Assembly (NCBI GenBank): GCA_003136315.1
Contig: PLDW01000143.1
Coordinates: 22,049-86,048 of the forward strand
Direction: 5' to 3'
Length of the DNA stretch: 64,000 bases
Source of the DNA: Gemmataceae bacterium
GTDB taxonomy: Bacteria; Planctomycetota; Planctomycetia; Gemmatales; Gemmataceae
Shown piece by piece: positions 47,701 through 56,748 of this stretch. Made by a program: the position numbers and the translations under genes. Each line of letters begins with the position of its first letter. The stretch's first letter is position 1. The notes under the pieces were generated by a model, which saw nothing but the letters and a program-made list of their open reading frames with translations, was not told where the DNA came from and made no database searches.

Positions 47701-48156
47701 AATGCGGAATTGGTGACGCTCTCGGCCTGCGAGACGGCGATTGGCCGCAGTGGTGGAGGCGATGGGTTACTGGGATTCGCCCAGGCGTTCCTGACCCGTG
47801 GCAGTCGAGCAGTCTGCCTGAGCCTCTGGAAGGTGGACGATACTGCAACGGCCCTGCTGATGATCCGCTTCTATCAGAACCTGCTTGGCAAGCGGGACCT
47901 GTTGACCGCCCCAATGCCGAAGGCCCTGGCGCTGGCCGAGGCAAAACGATGGCTGCGGGAGCTTCCCGCGGAGGACGCTCTGAAGCTAACGGCGGAAGTG
48001 TCGAATGGGGTGGTCCGTGGCACCCGGGGCAAGGGCGAGAAACTGAAGTTACCGATGCCTGTGACAGATCCGAAGCAGCCAGGGGCGAAGGAGGTGAAGC
48101 CGTTCGCCGATCCGAGATACTGGGCTGCCTTTATCCTCATTGGGGACCCGAACTGA
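44731..48156 (+). CDS. TPR-CHAT protein with PDZ insert
   Basis: 1141 residues from GTG 44731. Signal-like start VTRTLMLTVGLCMSGMLSAR. About eight TPR units (~145-470), longer than its neighbour. The CHAT domain is split by a PDZ domain at ~780-860 (GGLLIQQMTPEGPAAKALLK, PGDVLIRYGETDL). The catalytic His (LHFATHGE, ~937) and Cys (TLSACETAIG, ~998) follow the insert. N-terminal and C-terminal blocks are close to those of the first CHAT protein, so the two arose by duplication around the kinase gene. The PDZ may bind the C-terminus of a partner or substrate and gate the protease. Confidence 0.88.
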   Translation: MTRTLMLTVGLCMSGMLSARTDEPKTQPNTTLPPYKRLLTGSDAKKAANLERRADKAKNAQNYNKVIGLREELLALRAKTQGIDHWETIDAKWELDAARKMAALPAKQRADFQKARQKDDKADQFDKEGQYAKVQPAREAYCRWCERVFGEKHPITASSYNNLAANCAELGKFADAERLFQKALEIDSELLGDKHPDTANAYNNLAYIFNLQGRYSDAQPLYEKALDLYREVLGENHSDTATCYGSLASNLDHLGKYAEAQPLHQTALEVHRKLLGDNHPHTASLYQGLAKNLSDQGKYADAQPLFQKALDIYREQFGEQHPDTAGSYNEFAASLLDEGKYAEAQPLFQKALDSFRTVYGDNHQNTANSYNNVALILDARYKFEEAQPLLRKALEIKRALLGDKHPDTAKGYCNLAGNLFEQGKYIDAQPFFEKALKINRELLGDKHPHIAISCTSFALNSFAQHKYTEASILLTQATTAYETSRLGVAERGLDRAVYAAKRSPYRLLAVAHAHLSSPVAAWVAAETDLARGLSDEIASYKGLALTPDEQQLRISLTKRLKQIQPRLLQLVSTANPTDPDKDELVRLHDERRMIEAKLSDLASSLSQREVLALPTVQAAIPADAAVVLWVDVNLSRFQEHWGCVVRQTGEPAWERLSGTGPNQSWTSNDLSLPRKLREALSSVTTPTAELDLLAKRLHAQRLAPLARHLSGVKILYVIAVNEMAAIPIEALTGEYTIGYVPSGTFLARLQTRPSPSGSTLLALGDPVFTRPDAMPASFAALPPGGLLIQQMTPEGPAAKALLKPGDVLIRYGETDLTTVESLTGAIQAQTTAKEVAITVWREGVDKPFTRMVPPGQLGVVFLKEPARQALANRRKNDAMLLALRGGDWKDLPGTRSEVAQIAKLFGPTSTTLLDSEASEQSLDALRKKGELSKFRYLHFATHGEANNVRTLESVLILAQDKFSETPLPRVGEPLINGQLSAREVLEFWELNAELVTLSACETAIGRSGGGDGLLGFAQAFLTRGSRAVCLSLWKVDDTATALLMIRFYQNLLGKRDLLTAPMPKALALAEAKRWLRELPAEDALKLTAEVSNGVVRGTRGKGEKLKLPMPVTDPKQPGAKEVKPFADPRYWAAFILIGDPN

Positions 48157-48277
48157 CAACGAGCCCCGACGCCGTCCAATTGAATGACTCTCGGGATTTG
48201 AGGGGGCCAACGGGACCGCCCTAGAATCGCCCTAGACATAGGGCAATTCGCCGCTGCAAGGTACGCATTACGGAACG

Positions 48278-49513
48278 TCAGGTTCCTAAGTCCCCTAACA
48301 CGTTCAGCAGCCGGTCGATTTCGGAAGCGGTATTGTAGTGGAGGAAACCAACCCGCAACATACCCGCCTTGGCGAGGCCAATCGCATCGATCAGGCCAGG
48401 GGCGTAGAAATGCCCATTCCAGACGAAGTACCCTTGCTCGCCCAGGATTCCAGCGACCTCGGCCGCCGGTTTCGTCCGGTGGGTCAGTCCAAACGTGGGA
48501 ACCCGGTCGGCAAGCCGGGCTGAGTCTGTGATCCCCCACACCCGCCACGCGGGCAGGCGGGCGATCCCATCCAGGAACTGCTCTGCCAAGGCGTTCTCGT
48601 ATCCCTGGATTGCTGCATAGCCAGTGGCAAGGGCGACCCCGCGATCAGACCCACCCCCGATCCCCGCCAGGTAGTCCACCGCCGCCCGCGTCCCAGCGAT
48701 TGCTTCAAAGCTCGGGGTGCCAGTCATCCAGCGGCCGGGGATCGAATCCGGGGCTGGCCGCACCTTGTAGGCTGGGAGTCGTTCCAGATGTTCCCGTCGC
48801 CCCCACAGAACTCCCAGATGTGGGCCGAAGAACTTGTAGCACGAGCAAGCGAGGAAGTCGGCTCCAAGGGCCATCACATCAACAGGTCGGTGTGGAACGA
48901 TGTGGACCGCATCCACGAAAACCAGGGCGCCCACTCGCCGGGCAGCCGCAACCATTTCGCCAATAGGGTTCACCGTTCCAACCGCGTTCGACGCCAACCC
49001 CACAGCGACCAGGCGGGTCCGATCGGTCAGGAGGTTCTGGAATTGGTCGAGACGGAGGGTGCAGTTGGTCGGGTCGATATCGAGGACACGGACAACAGCT
49101 CCGGCCTCCTCCGCTGCAAGAACCCACGGGGTGACGTTCGCATCGTGGTCCAGCCGGGTCACCACCACCTCGTCCCCCTGCCGCCACGTTCGAGCGAGCG
49201 ACCGGCTCAGGGCGAACGTCAGGGTTGTCATGTTTTGCCCGAACACGACCTCGTCAGGGTCCGGGGCTCCGATCAGATCGGCGACCGCCTGACGGGCCGA
49301 ATTGACCACCTCCCCGACTTCCCGACTGGTCGCGAACAGCCCGCCGTCATTCGCGTTCCGGTGAGTGAGACAGTCGGTCATCGCATCGATCACGACACTC
49401 GGAACCTGGCTGCCTCCTGGGCCGTCGAAGAACACCGCGGGTCGTCCCCCGACCTGCCGGGCCAGCCCGGGGAACTGCCGCCGACACGCCTCGACGTCAA
49501 GTTGCTGCATCAT
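48278..49513 (-). CDS. Cysteine desulfurase-like PLP enzyme
   Basis: 411 residues. Class V aminotransferase fold: FFDGPGGSQVPSVVIDAMTD at the N-terminus, HDANVTPWVLAAEE, LVAVGLASNAVGTVNPIGEM, and the PLP-lysine in ADFLACSCYKFFGPHLG. The sequence style matches the cysteine desulfurase-like subgroup (TIGR01976 in my memory) rather than IscS/SufS; a conserved Cys loop for sulfur transfer is not obvious. It is the last gene of a three-gene - strand operon, 12 bases after the STAND ATPase gene. It might supply sulfur or act on an amino acid linked to a modification; the operon context makes a plain housekeeping role unlikely. Confidence 0.82.
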   Translation of the reverse strand: MMQQLDVEACRRQFPGLARQVGGRPAVFFDGPGGSQVPSVVIDAMTDCLTHRNANDGGLFATSREVGEVVNSARQAVADLIGAPDPDEVVFGQNMTTLTFALSRSLARTWRQGDEVVVTRLDHDANVTPWVLAAEEAGAVVRVLDIDPTNCTLRLDQFQNLLTDRTRLVAVGLASNAVGTVNPIGEMVAAARRVGALVFVDAVHIVPHRPVDVMALGADFLACSCYKFFGPHLGVLWGRREHLERLPAYKVRPAPDSIPGRWMTGTPSFEAIAGTRAAVDYLAGIGGGSDRGVALATGYAAIQGYENALAEQFLDGIARLPAWRVWGITDSARLADRVPTFGLTHRTKPAAEVAGILGEQGYFVWNGHFYAPGLIDAIGLAKAGMLRVGFLHYNTASEIDRLLNVLGDLGT

Positions 49514-49525
49514 GGTCTGATCCTC

Positions 49526-52348
49526 TCACTGCTTTCTGGACCCGATGTCGGCGAAGACTTGGGCGGCCTCTTTCCGGGCCTCAAGGGCCTCATCGCCACG
49601 ACCCTGCTCGTCGTACAGGTCAGCCAGTCGACGGAGTAGCCACGCCTCCCGCCACCGGTAGCTGACCCCGCGAGTCACGGCGAGCGCGGCTCGCAGCCAC
49701 CGCTCGGCCGCCACCCGGTCACCCTCTCGCCAGTCCACCTCAGCCAGCAGCCCCTGGGCGATCCCTTCGCACGCCGGGCGTCCAAGGCGGCGGCAGACCG
49801 CCGCATCTTCCATGAGCAGGATCCGGGCCTCCACCAAACGGCCAAGTCGAGTGAGCACATCCCCGTGATCACCCAGTGCCTCGGCTAGTTCCAAGGTCTC
49901 ACCGCACGGTCGGAGGAAAGCGACCGCATCGCTCAACGCAGCGTCAGCCTCCACCAGCCGGCCGAGCCGACCGAGGACATATCCGAGCCCGCGAAGCGCA
50001 TTCCCCCGCTCTCGCGGCCCACTGTCGTCATTCCGGAGCAACTCCTCGTATGCATCTCGGGCTTGTTCAAACTCCCCCCGTCCAATGGCGATATCTGCCC
50101 GCAGAGTAAGGACCCTGGCCGAGGGGTTGTTTTGGGGCAGCCGTTGGGCCGCACCATCATAGTCGTCCACGTCATACAATGCGAAAGCGTGTAGGTACGC
50201 CAGATCGTCCGTATGGACGCGATTAGGTGGCGCGTGGTCTGCGAGCGACTGGGCCGCCTCCGCGGCCAGTCTCGGTTCGCCGGAGGCGATCAACTGGCGG
50301 ACCACCTCCTCCATTCTCTCCGGAGTCGCCAGGGCCAGTTGCGGGGCCAAGAGGTGGAACGTGTCGGCATCCACGAGGGTGGTGTTCACGACGAGCCGAA
50401 TCCACTCGACGGACGGACGATCGGTGATGGCTGCGGCCACCCCCCCAACGCCTCCGGCACGAGCGGTTAAGACCACGAGGTGCGCAGCTACGGCCGTGGC
50501 TGACGGGAATGTCTCGGCCAGTCCGCCAAGTGCGGCAAGAGCTTCCGCGAGCGGGCCATCCGACATGGCAACAGCGGCCACGAACTCCATCAGCCGCTGG
50601 TCGGCAAACGAGACGAACGTGTTGAATTCCTCGCACCGCTCGACTAACACATCGGACTCGATCAGCCCGCGGAAGTCGGCGGACCGCTCCCCTGTTGCCG
50701 GATCGACCAGCCCGGCCGGGTCGAGTTCCCGGTCGTCAAGCCGCAACTCCAGCCGGCCCCGGCGGCAGGCGAGTTCGGCCACGGCCCGAACGGCCCGACC
50801 GCGGTGGGGGAACCGCGGGCGGCCGTCTGAGAGAACATCAAGGACGGCCCGGCGATAGATCTCGCGATACGCGGCAGCGGCTGAAAAGCCGCCAGCGGTC
50901 CCAGGACGGACAGCCGTCAGCAGCGCTGTGGCAAGGGCCGGTCGGCGGGCGGAGGTGCCTGGTGTCTCGCAGAGCCGTCGGGCTGCCTCCCCGCGGAGGG
51001 CCAGGATCAGCCCCCGGTCAGCCCCGTCCGGGAGCGGGAGCAGTCGACCGAGAGCGAGAAGCTCGGCGTATTCAAGCGGGGGCAGATCGAGTACGTCCAG
51101 GGCGGGGGACGCGGCCACATCCGGGTGCAGGTCGGCGAAACGTCGAAACTGGTCGCTCTGGATCGAGATGGCTACCCGGACAGCACTTTCTGGAGCGAGC
51201 CGCTCGGCCCAGCTAAGCGCTGCGCGAATGGCCTCAAATCCGGCTTCACCGCCGAGGTCATCGACACACGCCAGGACCAATCCATCGGCCGATGATGAGC
51301 CCAATCGGTCCAGAGCAGTGCCCAACTCTCCCCGCGCCCGGAGAGGTCCGGCAAACGCGTCGGGCAGTCGGCCTGCGTCTAGCCGGTCGGCCGTCTCGAA
51401 TAAGACCGCCTGGTCCCGGTCGAGTCTCCTTCGAACGGCTCTGCACAGCCAACTCGTTTTCCCCGCCCCGGTCGGCCCGTGGACGAGGAGCAACCGTCGG
51501 GGGCCGCGGAGGAAGGCGGACAGTCTCGCATCGACCTCTGGGCGGTCGACAGTTGTCTCCGGCCTATAGCGGCGTAGTTCCTGGAGCCGACCTACGGCAT
51601 GCCGGCTCGCCTCTGCGAGACGCCGCTCAAGTAGGTCAGGCGGACAGGTCGCCGCTGGCAACTCTTCCTGGGGAGTGAGTTGGCGTCGGAGGGAGCCGCA
51701 AACGGACTCATACCGCGCCGAACTCCGGTACTCTGCCCCAGTGCGGGAGACGTAGACCAGCCGGCCTTTCCCCGCGTGATGGTAAAGCAACACTCGTCCT
51801 GGCTCGCCTGCAAGATGACCCGGCAAGAGGAAAGGTCCGGCCGCCCTCTCAGCCCCATCAGCGGACCAAACGAGTTCGTCCCCAGCAACGGTGAACTGGC
51901 CGAATTCCGGGTGGACGTCAAGACATGCGGCGAAGAGCGGCTCGGCTCGCGCGAGCCAGCCGGCGACGGTAGCCTGGTGAGTCCGCTCCTGAGAATGGGC
52001 GCGCCGATTCCGGATCTCGATCAGGCTTGGGAGAATGCCTCCCTTCATCGCTTTCTTGGTGCCGACAAACCAGGCTCGGAGTGTGGGGAACTCGTCTGCC
52101 GGGAGAACCGCGAGTTGAGCGTGGAGCAGGCTATTCCAGTCGCCCAGGGAGAGCTTCGGGGCGAGCAACAGAGCCCGCACCATGTCGTCCCCAATACGCG
52201 GGGAGGCGACGAATGCCCCGGCCAGGAGCAGTGCGTCGGCCCGCAACAGGGTCTCGAAGGCCAGGAGGAGGGCGTCAAGCCGGTCGCCGGGTTCCGACCG
52301 CCTGCGGTAGTCCTCCACAGCCCACACGATTGGGTGCTCGATCTGCAT
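49526..52348 (-). CDS. HEPN-STAND ATPase with TPR repeats
   Basis: 940 residues. The N-terminal ~150 residues are helical with RNRRAH (113-118), the R-x4-H motif of HEPN ribonucleases in an RN-x-x-A-H form. A P-loop NTPase follows: Walker A GPTGAGKTS (~290-298) and Walker B-like LVLACVDDLGG, with a downstream helical and winged-helix arrangement typical of STAND proteins. The C-terminal ~220 residues are TPR (RDAYEELLRNDDSGPRERGN, ALRGLGYVLGRLG). This is the sensor-switch-effector layout of bacterial innate-immune proteins. It is predicted to recognise a trigger through the TPRs and unleash HEPN RNase activity; this function is inferred. Confidence 0.75.
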   Translation of the reverse strand: MQIEHPIVWAVEDYRRRSEPGDRLDALLLAFETLLRADALLLAGAFVASPRIGDDMVRALLLAPKLSLGDWNSLLHAQLAVLPADEFPTLRAWFVGTKKAMKGGILPSLIEIRNRRAHSQERTHQATVAGWLARAEPLFAACLDVHPEFGQFTVAGDELVWSADGAERAAGPFLLPGHLAGEPGRVLLYHHAGKGRLVYVSRTGAEYRSSARYESVCGSLRRQLTPQEELPAATCPPDLLERRLAEASRHAVGRLQELRRYRPETTVDRPEVDARLSAFLRGPRRLLLVHGPTGAGKTSWLCRAVRRRLDRDQAVLFETADRLDAGRLPDAFAGPLRARGELGTALDRLGSSSADGLVLACVDDLGGEAGFEAIRAALSWAERLAPESAVRVAISIQSDQFRRFADLHPDVAASPALDVLDLPPLEYAELLALGRLLPLPDGADRGLILALRGEAARRLCETPGTSARRPALATALLTAVRPGTAGGFSAAAAYREIYRRAVLDVLSDGRPRFPHRGRAVRAVAELACRRGRLELRLDDRELDPAGLVDPATGERSADFRGLIESDVLVERCEEFNTFVSFADQRLMEFVAAVAMSDGPLAEALAALGGLAETFPSATAVAAHLVVLTARAGGVGGVAAAITDRPSVEWIRLVVNTTLVDADTFHLLAPQLALATPERMEEVVRQLIASGEPRLAAEAAQSLADHAPPNRVHTDDLAYLHAFALYDVDDYDGAAQRLPQNNPSARVLTLRADIAIGRGEFEQARDAYEELLRNDDSGPRERGNALRGLGYVLGRLGRLVEADAALSDAVAFLRPCGETLELAEALGDHGDVLTRLGRLVEARILLMEDAAVCRRLGRPACEGIAQGLLAEVDWREGDRVAAERWLRAALAVTRGVSYRWREAWLLRRLADLYDEQGRGDEALEARKEAAQVFADIGSRKQ

Positions 52349-52359
52349 AATGTCCGCAT

Positions 52360-53730
52360 TCAGACCGCGTACTCCGGGGACAGCTTCAGGTACGATCGGT
52401 AGAGGTCGGTGGCGAGTTCGCCGTGGGCCTCCAACCTGTGGGTTGTGGCTTCCACCATACGGAGTATCGCATCTGCCCGTGTGGCAAACCCGGGGTCATC
52501 GCGTGTGCTGTTCTCTGCGGTGTAGAGCAGACCCTCGATCCCATCGGGCAGCCAAGAAAGGCCAGGGGCCAAGAACCGCAGCCATTTGGGGTCCGGTGGG
52601 AGTCGGCCATTCACCAGGAAGAGGAGTTGGAGGGCGAGGGCGAGGGCCTGGTCGGCCGTGGCATGTGCGGATGGCAGGTGGCCGCGCCGCAGCCACAGGT
52701 CGTGCGGCAAAGGCCAGAGGTAGCCATGCCGGACATGCCCGACCCAGGTCCGAGGGCAGAACCCAAGCCACCCGAGTTTCAGGAGGGTGCCGCTGACTCG
52801 GGCCGACTGCTCCGCCGCCCTCAGCCGGACAATCCGCCGGAGCCTCGCTGCGAGGGCCGGGTCAGAGCAGTGGAGGATCACGCCCTCTCCAACAGCCTGT
52901 CTCCGGGCATCGTCCCACCGGTCGAGCGGGGACGCCGCGAGATCGACGACGAACAGGTCGACGCTCACGCCGGCCACCCACGACTCGCCCACTGGGAGAC
53001 GACGAACTGCCGGGCCGGTGCCAAGCACGGCCAGGTCCACATCCGACCAAACATCACCAAACCCCCGGCCGATAGAACCAAGCCCGAGAATCGCCTGAAC
53101 TCCGCGAACGGCGGCCAATTGCTCGACCAAGGCTTCAGCCATCGCCGCATGGTGCAAGAACAGATTCTCTCCGGACAGGAGCCGATACCGAGGCTCGTCG
53201 GGGCCGAGGCGGGGCCACAGGGTGGTGGCCCGGCGGAGGGCAACGACACGGCGACCATCCTCGGTGCGATCGGCGGCGGGGTTCGGGTTAAACCCGGCCG
53301 CCGCAGCGGCCCGTAGCGATGCATCGTTCCCGGCATAGATCTCGACGGACACAGTACGGCATCCCCGCGCACGGAGGTTGGCGATTGCCCAGCGAAACAG
53401 ATGACGGCCCATCCGCTTCCCCCGACTGGACGGCTGGAGGTAAAGCCCGAGGATCTCACCGCAAGTCCCCCTGCCCTGAACGTCGAAGTAACCGATTGGG
53501 CGGTCTTCTTCTTCAATGACATAGGCGTGGTACTCACGCCCGTCAGTGGCAGCCACTCGCTGGTACTCAAGGACCGATCGGGCTTCGACCTGCGGACCCG
53601 CGCGGAATGTCCCCTCCCGCCGTCCAGCCTGCACATACTGGGCGAGCAGTGCTGCATCTTCAGGCGTGGCGTGGCGGACCCGTGGAAGATGCTCGGGAAC
53701 TACACTACTGTCAAATGCGATACCGCCCAT
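52360..53730 (-). CDS. GNAT acetyltransferase fused to MNT-type nucleotidyltransferase
   Basis: 456 residues. The GNAT domain covers ~15-165: acetyl-CoA loop RGKRMGRHL and beta5 VSVEIYAGNDASLRAAAAAG FNP. The nucleotidyltransferase domain is at ~195-300: GLGSIGRGFGDVWSDVDLAV, with the GS pair and the DxD metal site. The C-terminal helical part resembles HEPN-like or aminoglycoside-transferase tails. First gene of the trio (11 bases before the STAND gene). Fusion of an acyltransferase and an NMP-transferase in one protein suggests a two-step modification of a toxin, tRNA or other target. Confidence 0.8.
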   Translation of the reverse strand: MGGIAFDSSVVPEHLPRVRHATPEDAALLAQYVQAGRREGTFRAGPQVEARSVLEYQRVAATDGREYHAYVIEEEDRPIGYFDVQGRGTCGEILGLYLQPSSRGKRMGRHLFRWAIANLRARGCRTVSVEIYAGNDASLRAAAAAGFNPNPAADRTEDGRRVVALRRATTLWPRLGPDEPRYRLLSGENLFLHHAAMAEALVEQLAAVRGVQAILGLGSIGRGFGDVWSDVDLAVLGTGPAVRRLPVGESWVAGVSVDLFVVDLAASPLDRWDDARRQAVGEGVILHCSDPALAARLRRIVRLRAAEQSARVSGTLLKLGWLGFCPRTWVGHVRHGYLWPLPHDLWLRRGHLPSAHATADQALALALQLLFLVNGRLPPDPKWLRFLAPGLSWLPDGIEGLLYTAENSTRDDPGFATRADAILRMVEATTHRLEAHGELATDLYRSYLKLSPEYAV

Positions 53731-53889
53731 AGCACCCTGCCCGGAATGCAGAACCCGTTGGCTGAGCCCGACTCACAATCTCTGAACATAAACCGTGGTC
53801 GGTGTTCGTCAACGCCGCCCGTCGGCGAGGACATCACCTTGGCATCCTGTTGGAGACCGAGGTGGAAAAGCACCCCCATCACCTGGCGT

Positions 53890-55275
53890 TCAAATGGCTA
53901 ATTGGTGCGGTGCCAAGGCTGCATACACGGCCTGGTGGATTTCCCAGCCATCAAGGATGGGGTCGGGGTCGTGGCCGAGGTAGGCGGCTGTTGGGGGCGG
54001 CGGACGATCGTCGAGCAGGTCGGTGTCACCGGTTCGACCGACCACGATGCACGCTTGCCGATGACGCGTGAGGAGCACGCACATACGGCCCGGATCAAGG
54101 TGGAATTCGTCTGCCTCCGGCAGGCCCGAAAGCGGGTGCCACGCGATCACGACCTCGAACTCCAGACCCTGGAGCTTGTTCGCCGTCTCAACTACCACCT
54201 CGCCCAGCCCGCGGTCGTCCAGGGCCGCCCGGATTTGTTCTTTCTGGTCATTATGGGACACCCCGACGGCCACCCTACCTGGGGTGAGGACGGCGAGGGC
54301 GGGATCTCGCTCGCACCGGACCCGTGGGGTCCGATCGAACAACCGCTCAACGAGATCGGCGATCAGGATCACAGCCTCGGGGTCGGCCTGAAGGACCGCC
54401 GCCCGCGGGAGTTCGACGTGTGCCCACCCCTCCCGGGCTGCAAGATCCAGGACGGGGTCCAGTCGGGGGTTCGCACCGTCCCCCCTGCCGAGCCGAAGTT
54501 CGCGCACACCCGGTAAAACGGCCGCGGTGAAGCACAGATCCGGGTAGAACAGACGAGCCACGGCCGCCGCCCGCGGGTCCAGCCGTCGCGTGATCGGCAG
54601 CCCGTGGACCGGCGTCCTCGGGTGGTTGCGTGTCAGCACGCCGACCGCTGTCTGGAGTGGATCTTCGGCCAGCCCCTGCCAGCGGCCAGGGTCGGCAACC
54701 GTGGCAAAGGGGTTGATCTGGCCGGCATCGCCAACCAGGAGATGAACCGGGGCCAGCCCCCCAACGGCGAAGTATTTCGCAGAGTCGGCCTGGTATGCCT
54801 CGTCGATCAGCAGAACGTCGAATGGCCTCAGATCCCCGCGGGCAAAGGCATCCCCGAACTTGCTGAGCGTTCCAACGATCAGGTCGTGGCCGCTGGCGTC
54901 CTTCGCTTTTTCCTCCCGGACCCCAGCCAATCTGCGGATCGAGTCTGGGAGCGAAACTGTGCTGGCAGGGACGAACGTCACCGCGCGGTCTGACCTGCCA
55001 GCGCAGTGGACGTTTGCGATCGTCCTGACGAGGCCGAACGCCTGCTCGTTTGTCGGGGCGGCCACGGCCACCCGTCGCCCCCTCGCCCTTGCCCGGTCGA
55101 CTGCGGTCACGATTAGACGGCTCTTACCCGCCCCGGCCGGTGCAGGAACGACCACCCCACGGGGCGTCCCGGTGCCGTCGAGCAGATCGCGGATCGCTGC
55201 TTCAACTGTGGAATCAGCGGCGGCTACTGTGGTCTCGTCGTATACGCTCTGGGGTGGGCTCGCTCTGGTTACCAT
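53890..55275 (-). CDS. SF1-type helicase/ATPase
   Basis: 461 residues from ATG 55275 with AGGAGG 9 bases upstream. Walker A is in VPAPAGAGKSRLIV and Walker B in LLIDEAYQADS (DEAY). Also visible are VGDAGQINPF (motif III, SF1-typical), a later VVETANKLQGLEFEVVI (motif V) and VLLTRHRQACIVVG (motif VI, UvrD/PIF1-like). A compact SF1 helicase with no extra nuclease domain. It is the last gene of a trio with a PD-(D/E)XK nuclease, so the two may form a split helicase-nuclease that degrades foreign DNA. Confidence 0.85.
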   Translation of the reverse strand: MVTRASPPQSVYDETTVAAADSTVEAAIRDLLDGTGTPRGVVVPAPAGAGKSRLIVTAVDRARARGRRVAVAAPTNEQAFGLVRTIANVHCAGRSDRAVTFVPASTVSLPDSIRRLAGVREEKAKDASGHDLIVGTLSKFGDAFARGDLRPFDVLLIDEAYQADSAKYFAVGGLAPVHLLVGDAGQINPFATVADPGRWQGLAEDPLQTAVGVLTRNHPRTPVHGLPITRRLDPRAAAVARLFYPDLCFTAAVLPGVRELRLGRGDGANPRLDPVLDLAAREGWAHVELPRAAVLQADPEAVILIADLVERLFDRTPRVRCERDPALAVLTPGRVAVGVSHNDQKEQIRAALDDRGLGEVVVETANKLQGLEFEVVIAWHPLSGLPEADEFHLDPGRMCVLLTRHRQACIVVGRTGDTDLLDDRPPPPTAAYLGHDPDPILDGWEIHQAVYAALAPHQLAI

Positions 55276-55279
55276 GCGA

Positions 55280-56748
55280 TCAAACCTCCTGAGGGGTGGT
55301 GTCTTCGATCGGCTCACCCGGGGATGGCAGCACGGCCGCCCGGTGTGTCCAGGGGTCTTCGTCGGGAAGTTCGCCGAGCCACTTGGGTTCAGTCGAATGG
55401 ATTGAGAAACAGGCTTGGCTCCCCAGCGCTGGGAAGGCAGTGGTGCTGCTCGATGTCATCAGCTTCAGAACAACGTCCGACCCCCCGCCCGGGACGGGGC
55501 TGATTTCCTCAACGACAAACTCTTTCCCGTCCGATTGCCCGGTCCACCACAGTTCGCGGCCAACCGGGATCAGGCACAGGTCCGGGGATCTCAGCGTCAC
55601 CAATGGCCGGCAGACCATCCGCTTCGGCCCAGGCTCTTTGTGGGTCGGGTCCACCGCCGTGATCGTTCCCCGGACAGCCTTGTTCCCCAACACATAGGCG
55701 CCCATCCGAAGTGGGTCGTCGCATGCCTCCTCAGCCTCGACCAGACGCCCGGCTTCCTCCAGGTTTCGCAGGGTCATCGCAGCCTGGCGTGGGGTCTGTC
55801 GCGTTCTGCGCAGCCCGTTGCGATTGAGCCAGTCGATGTGCCGGGTGTAGGCTTGCCGATCCGCATCCCACCGTCGGGCTGCTGATCTGGCTTCGGGGAG
55901 CTTGGCTTCACGCTCCCGGCACCGCCAGAGTATATCCCAAGCTCGACGCAGGAGCGGTCGGTAGTAGTTGGCGATCGGGGCCAGGAGGGGGCCGACCACG
56001 GCCCGGTCGGTGCGATTCTTCCGATCGAGGTTGAACCGCTCCACCAGGGGCATAAGGCGATCTTCATCGTCCCCGTAAGGTGTCGGGCCGATTGGGCAGA
56101 CCTCAGCAGCAGCGGCTGCATCAAAACCTGGGACGCCGGGGGGTGGCTCGATGAAGGCGTCCAGGGAGGAAAGGGACTGCCGTTCAGCCGTCGACTGGGG
56201 GTCGCCCAGTGGGCGTTCATCAAGTCGGTCATCGCGACGACCAGTTGCTGCCCCGGGGTGGAGCAGTGGTCCCATAGGAACCGGAGGTGGCGACCCAACC
56301 GGACGAGGGCTGGGTCAGCGGGTCGTGGGCCGTCCGTTGGCAGATAGGCCAACCGCCGGCCGAGCCTGCCAAGGAGTTCGACTGTCGCCAAGTTCGCGAC
56401 CACGATCTGGGGGGCGGTTCTGGCGACTGTGATGGTGGACTTGCCGCGGGTCAATGTTTCCCGATCGGCGTAGTGGGCCTCAAACCTCGGGTTGAACCAC
56501 TTTGCGAAATCAAGCAAGGCGGCGAAGGCGAGGTCTCGGTTGCGTGGCTCACCGGCGACTGCCATGTGCGGCTGGGCGTGGGATTCCCCCCACCCGATCG
56601 CAGCCGCGGAGAACGGCTCGGCCCCGAGTTGCCAGAGCACGACTCCGATTGGCTTCGGAACCAGCCGACGGTGACGGACTGTGCTGCTACGGACCGCCCG
56701 AGCAGCGGCAAAGGCCCTGGCGGCGAAAGCGATGTCGAGGTGGTTCAC
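55280..56748 (-). pseudogene. Middle gene of nuclease/helicase operon, frameshifted
   Basis: The reading frame starting at ATG 56748 (MNHLDIAFAARAFAAARAVR) is good up to ...AHWATP and then loses sense. Good coding continues in another frame (TAERQSLSSLDAFIEPPPGV to the stop at 55280). The break is at a run of five C on the - strand (56201-56197); one more C would give HWATP-QSTAERQ in a single frame of ~489 residues. The cause may be a real mutation, programmed slippage or a sequencing error. The protein is mostly helical at the front with a beta-rich C-terminus (KEFVVEEISPVPGGGSDVVL). No family recognised. The ATG overlaps the nuclease stop by 4 bases. Confidence 0.7.

Noticed and set aside
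48220..48245. GCCCTA-TAGGGC mini-hairpin after the second CHAT gene
   Set aside because: Only 6 bp with no T tract; too weak to call a terminator.
48278..49513. DNA phosphorothioation (Dnd/Ssp) system via the desulfurase-like gene
   Set aside because: No DndB-E or SspB-D partners are nearby; the neighbours are unrelated to known phosphorothioation genes.
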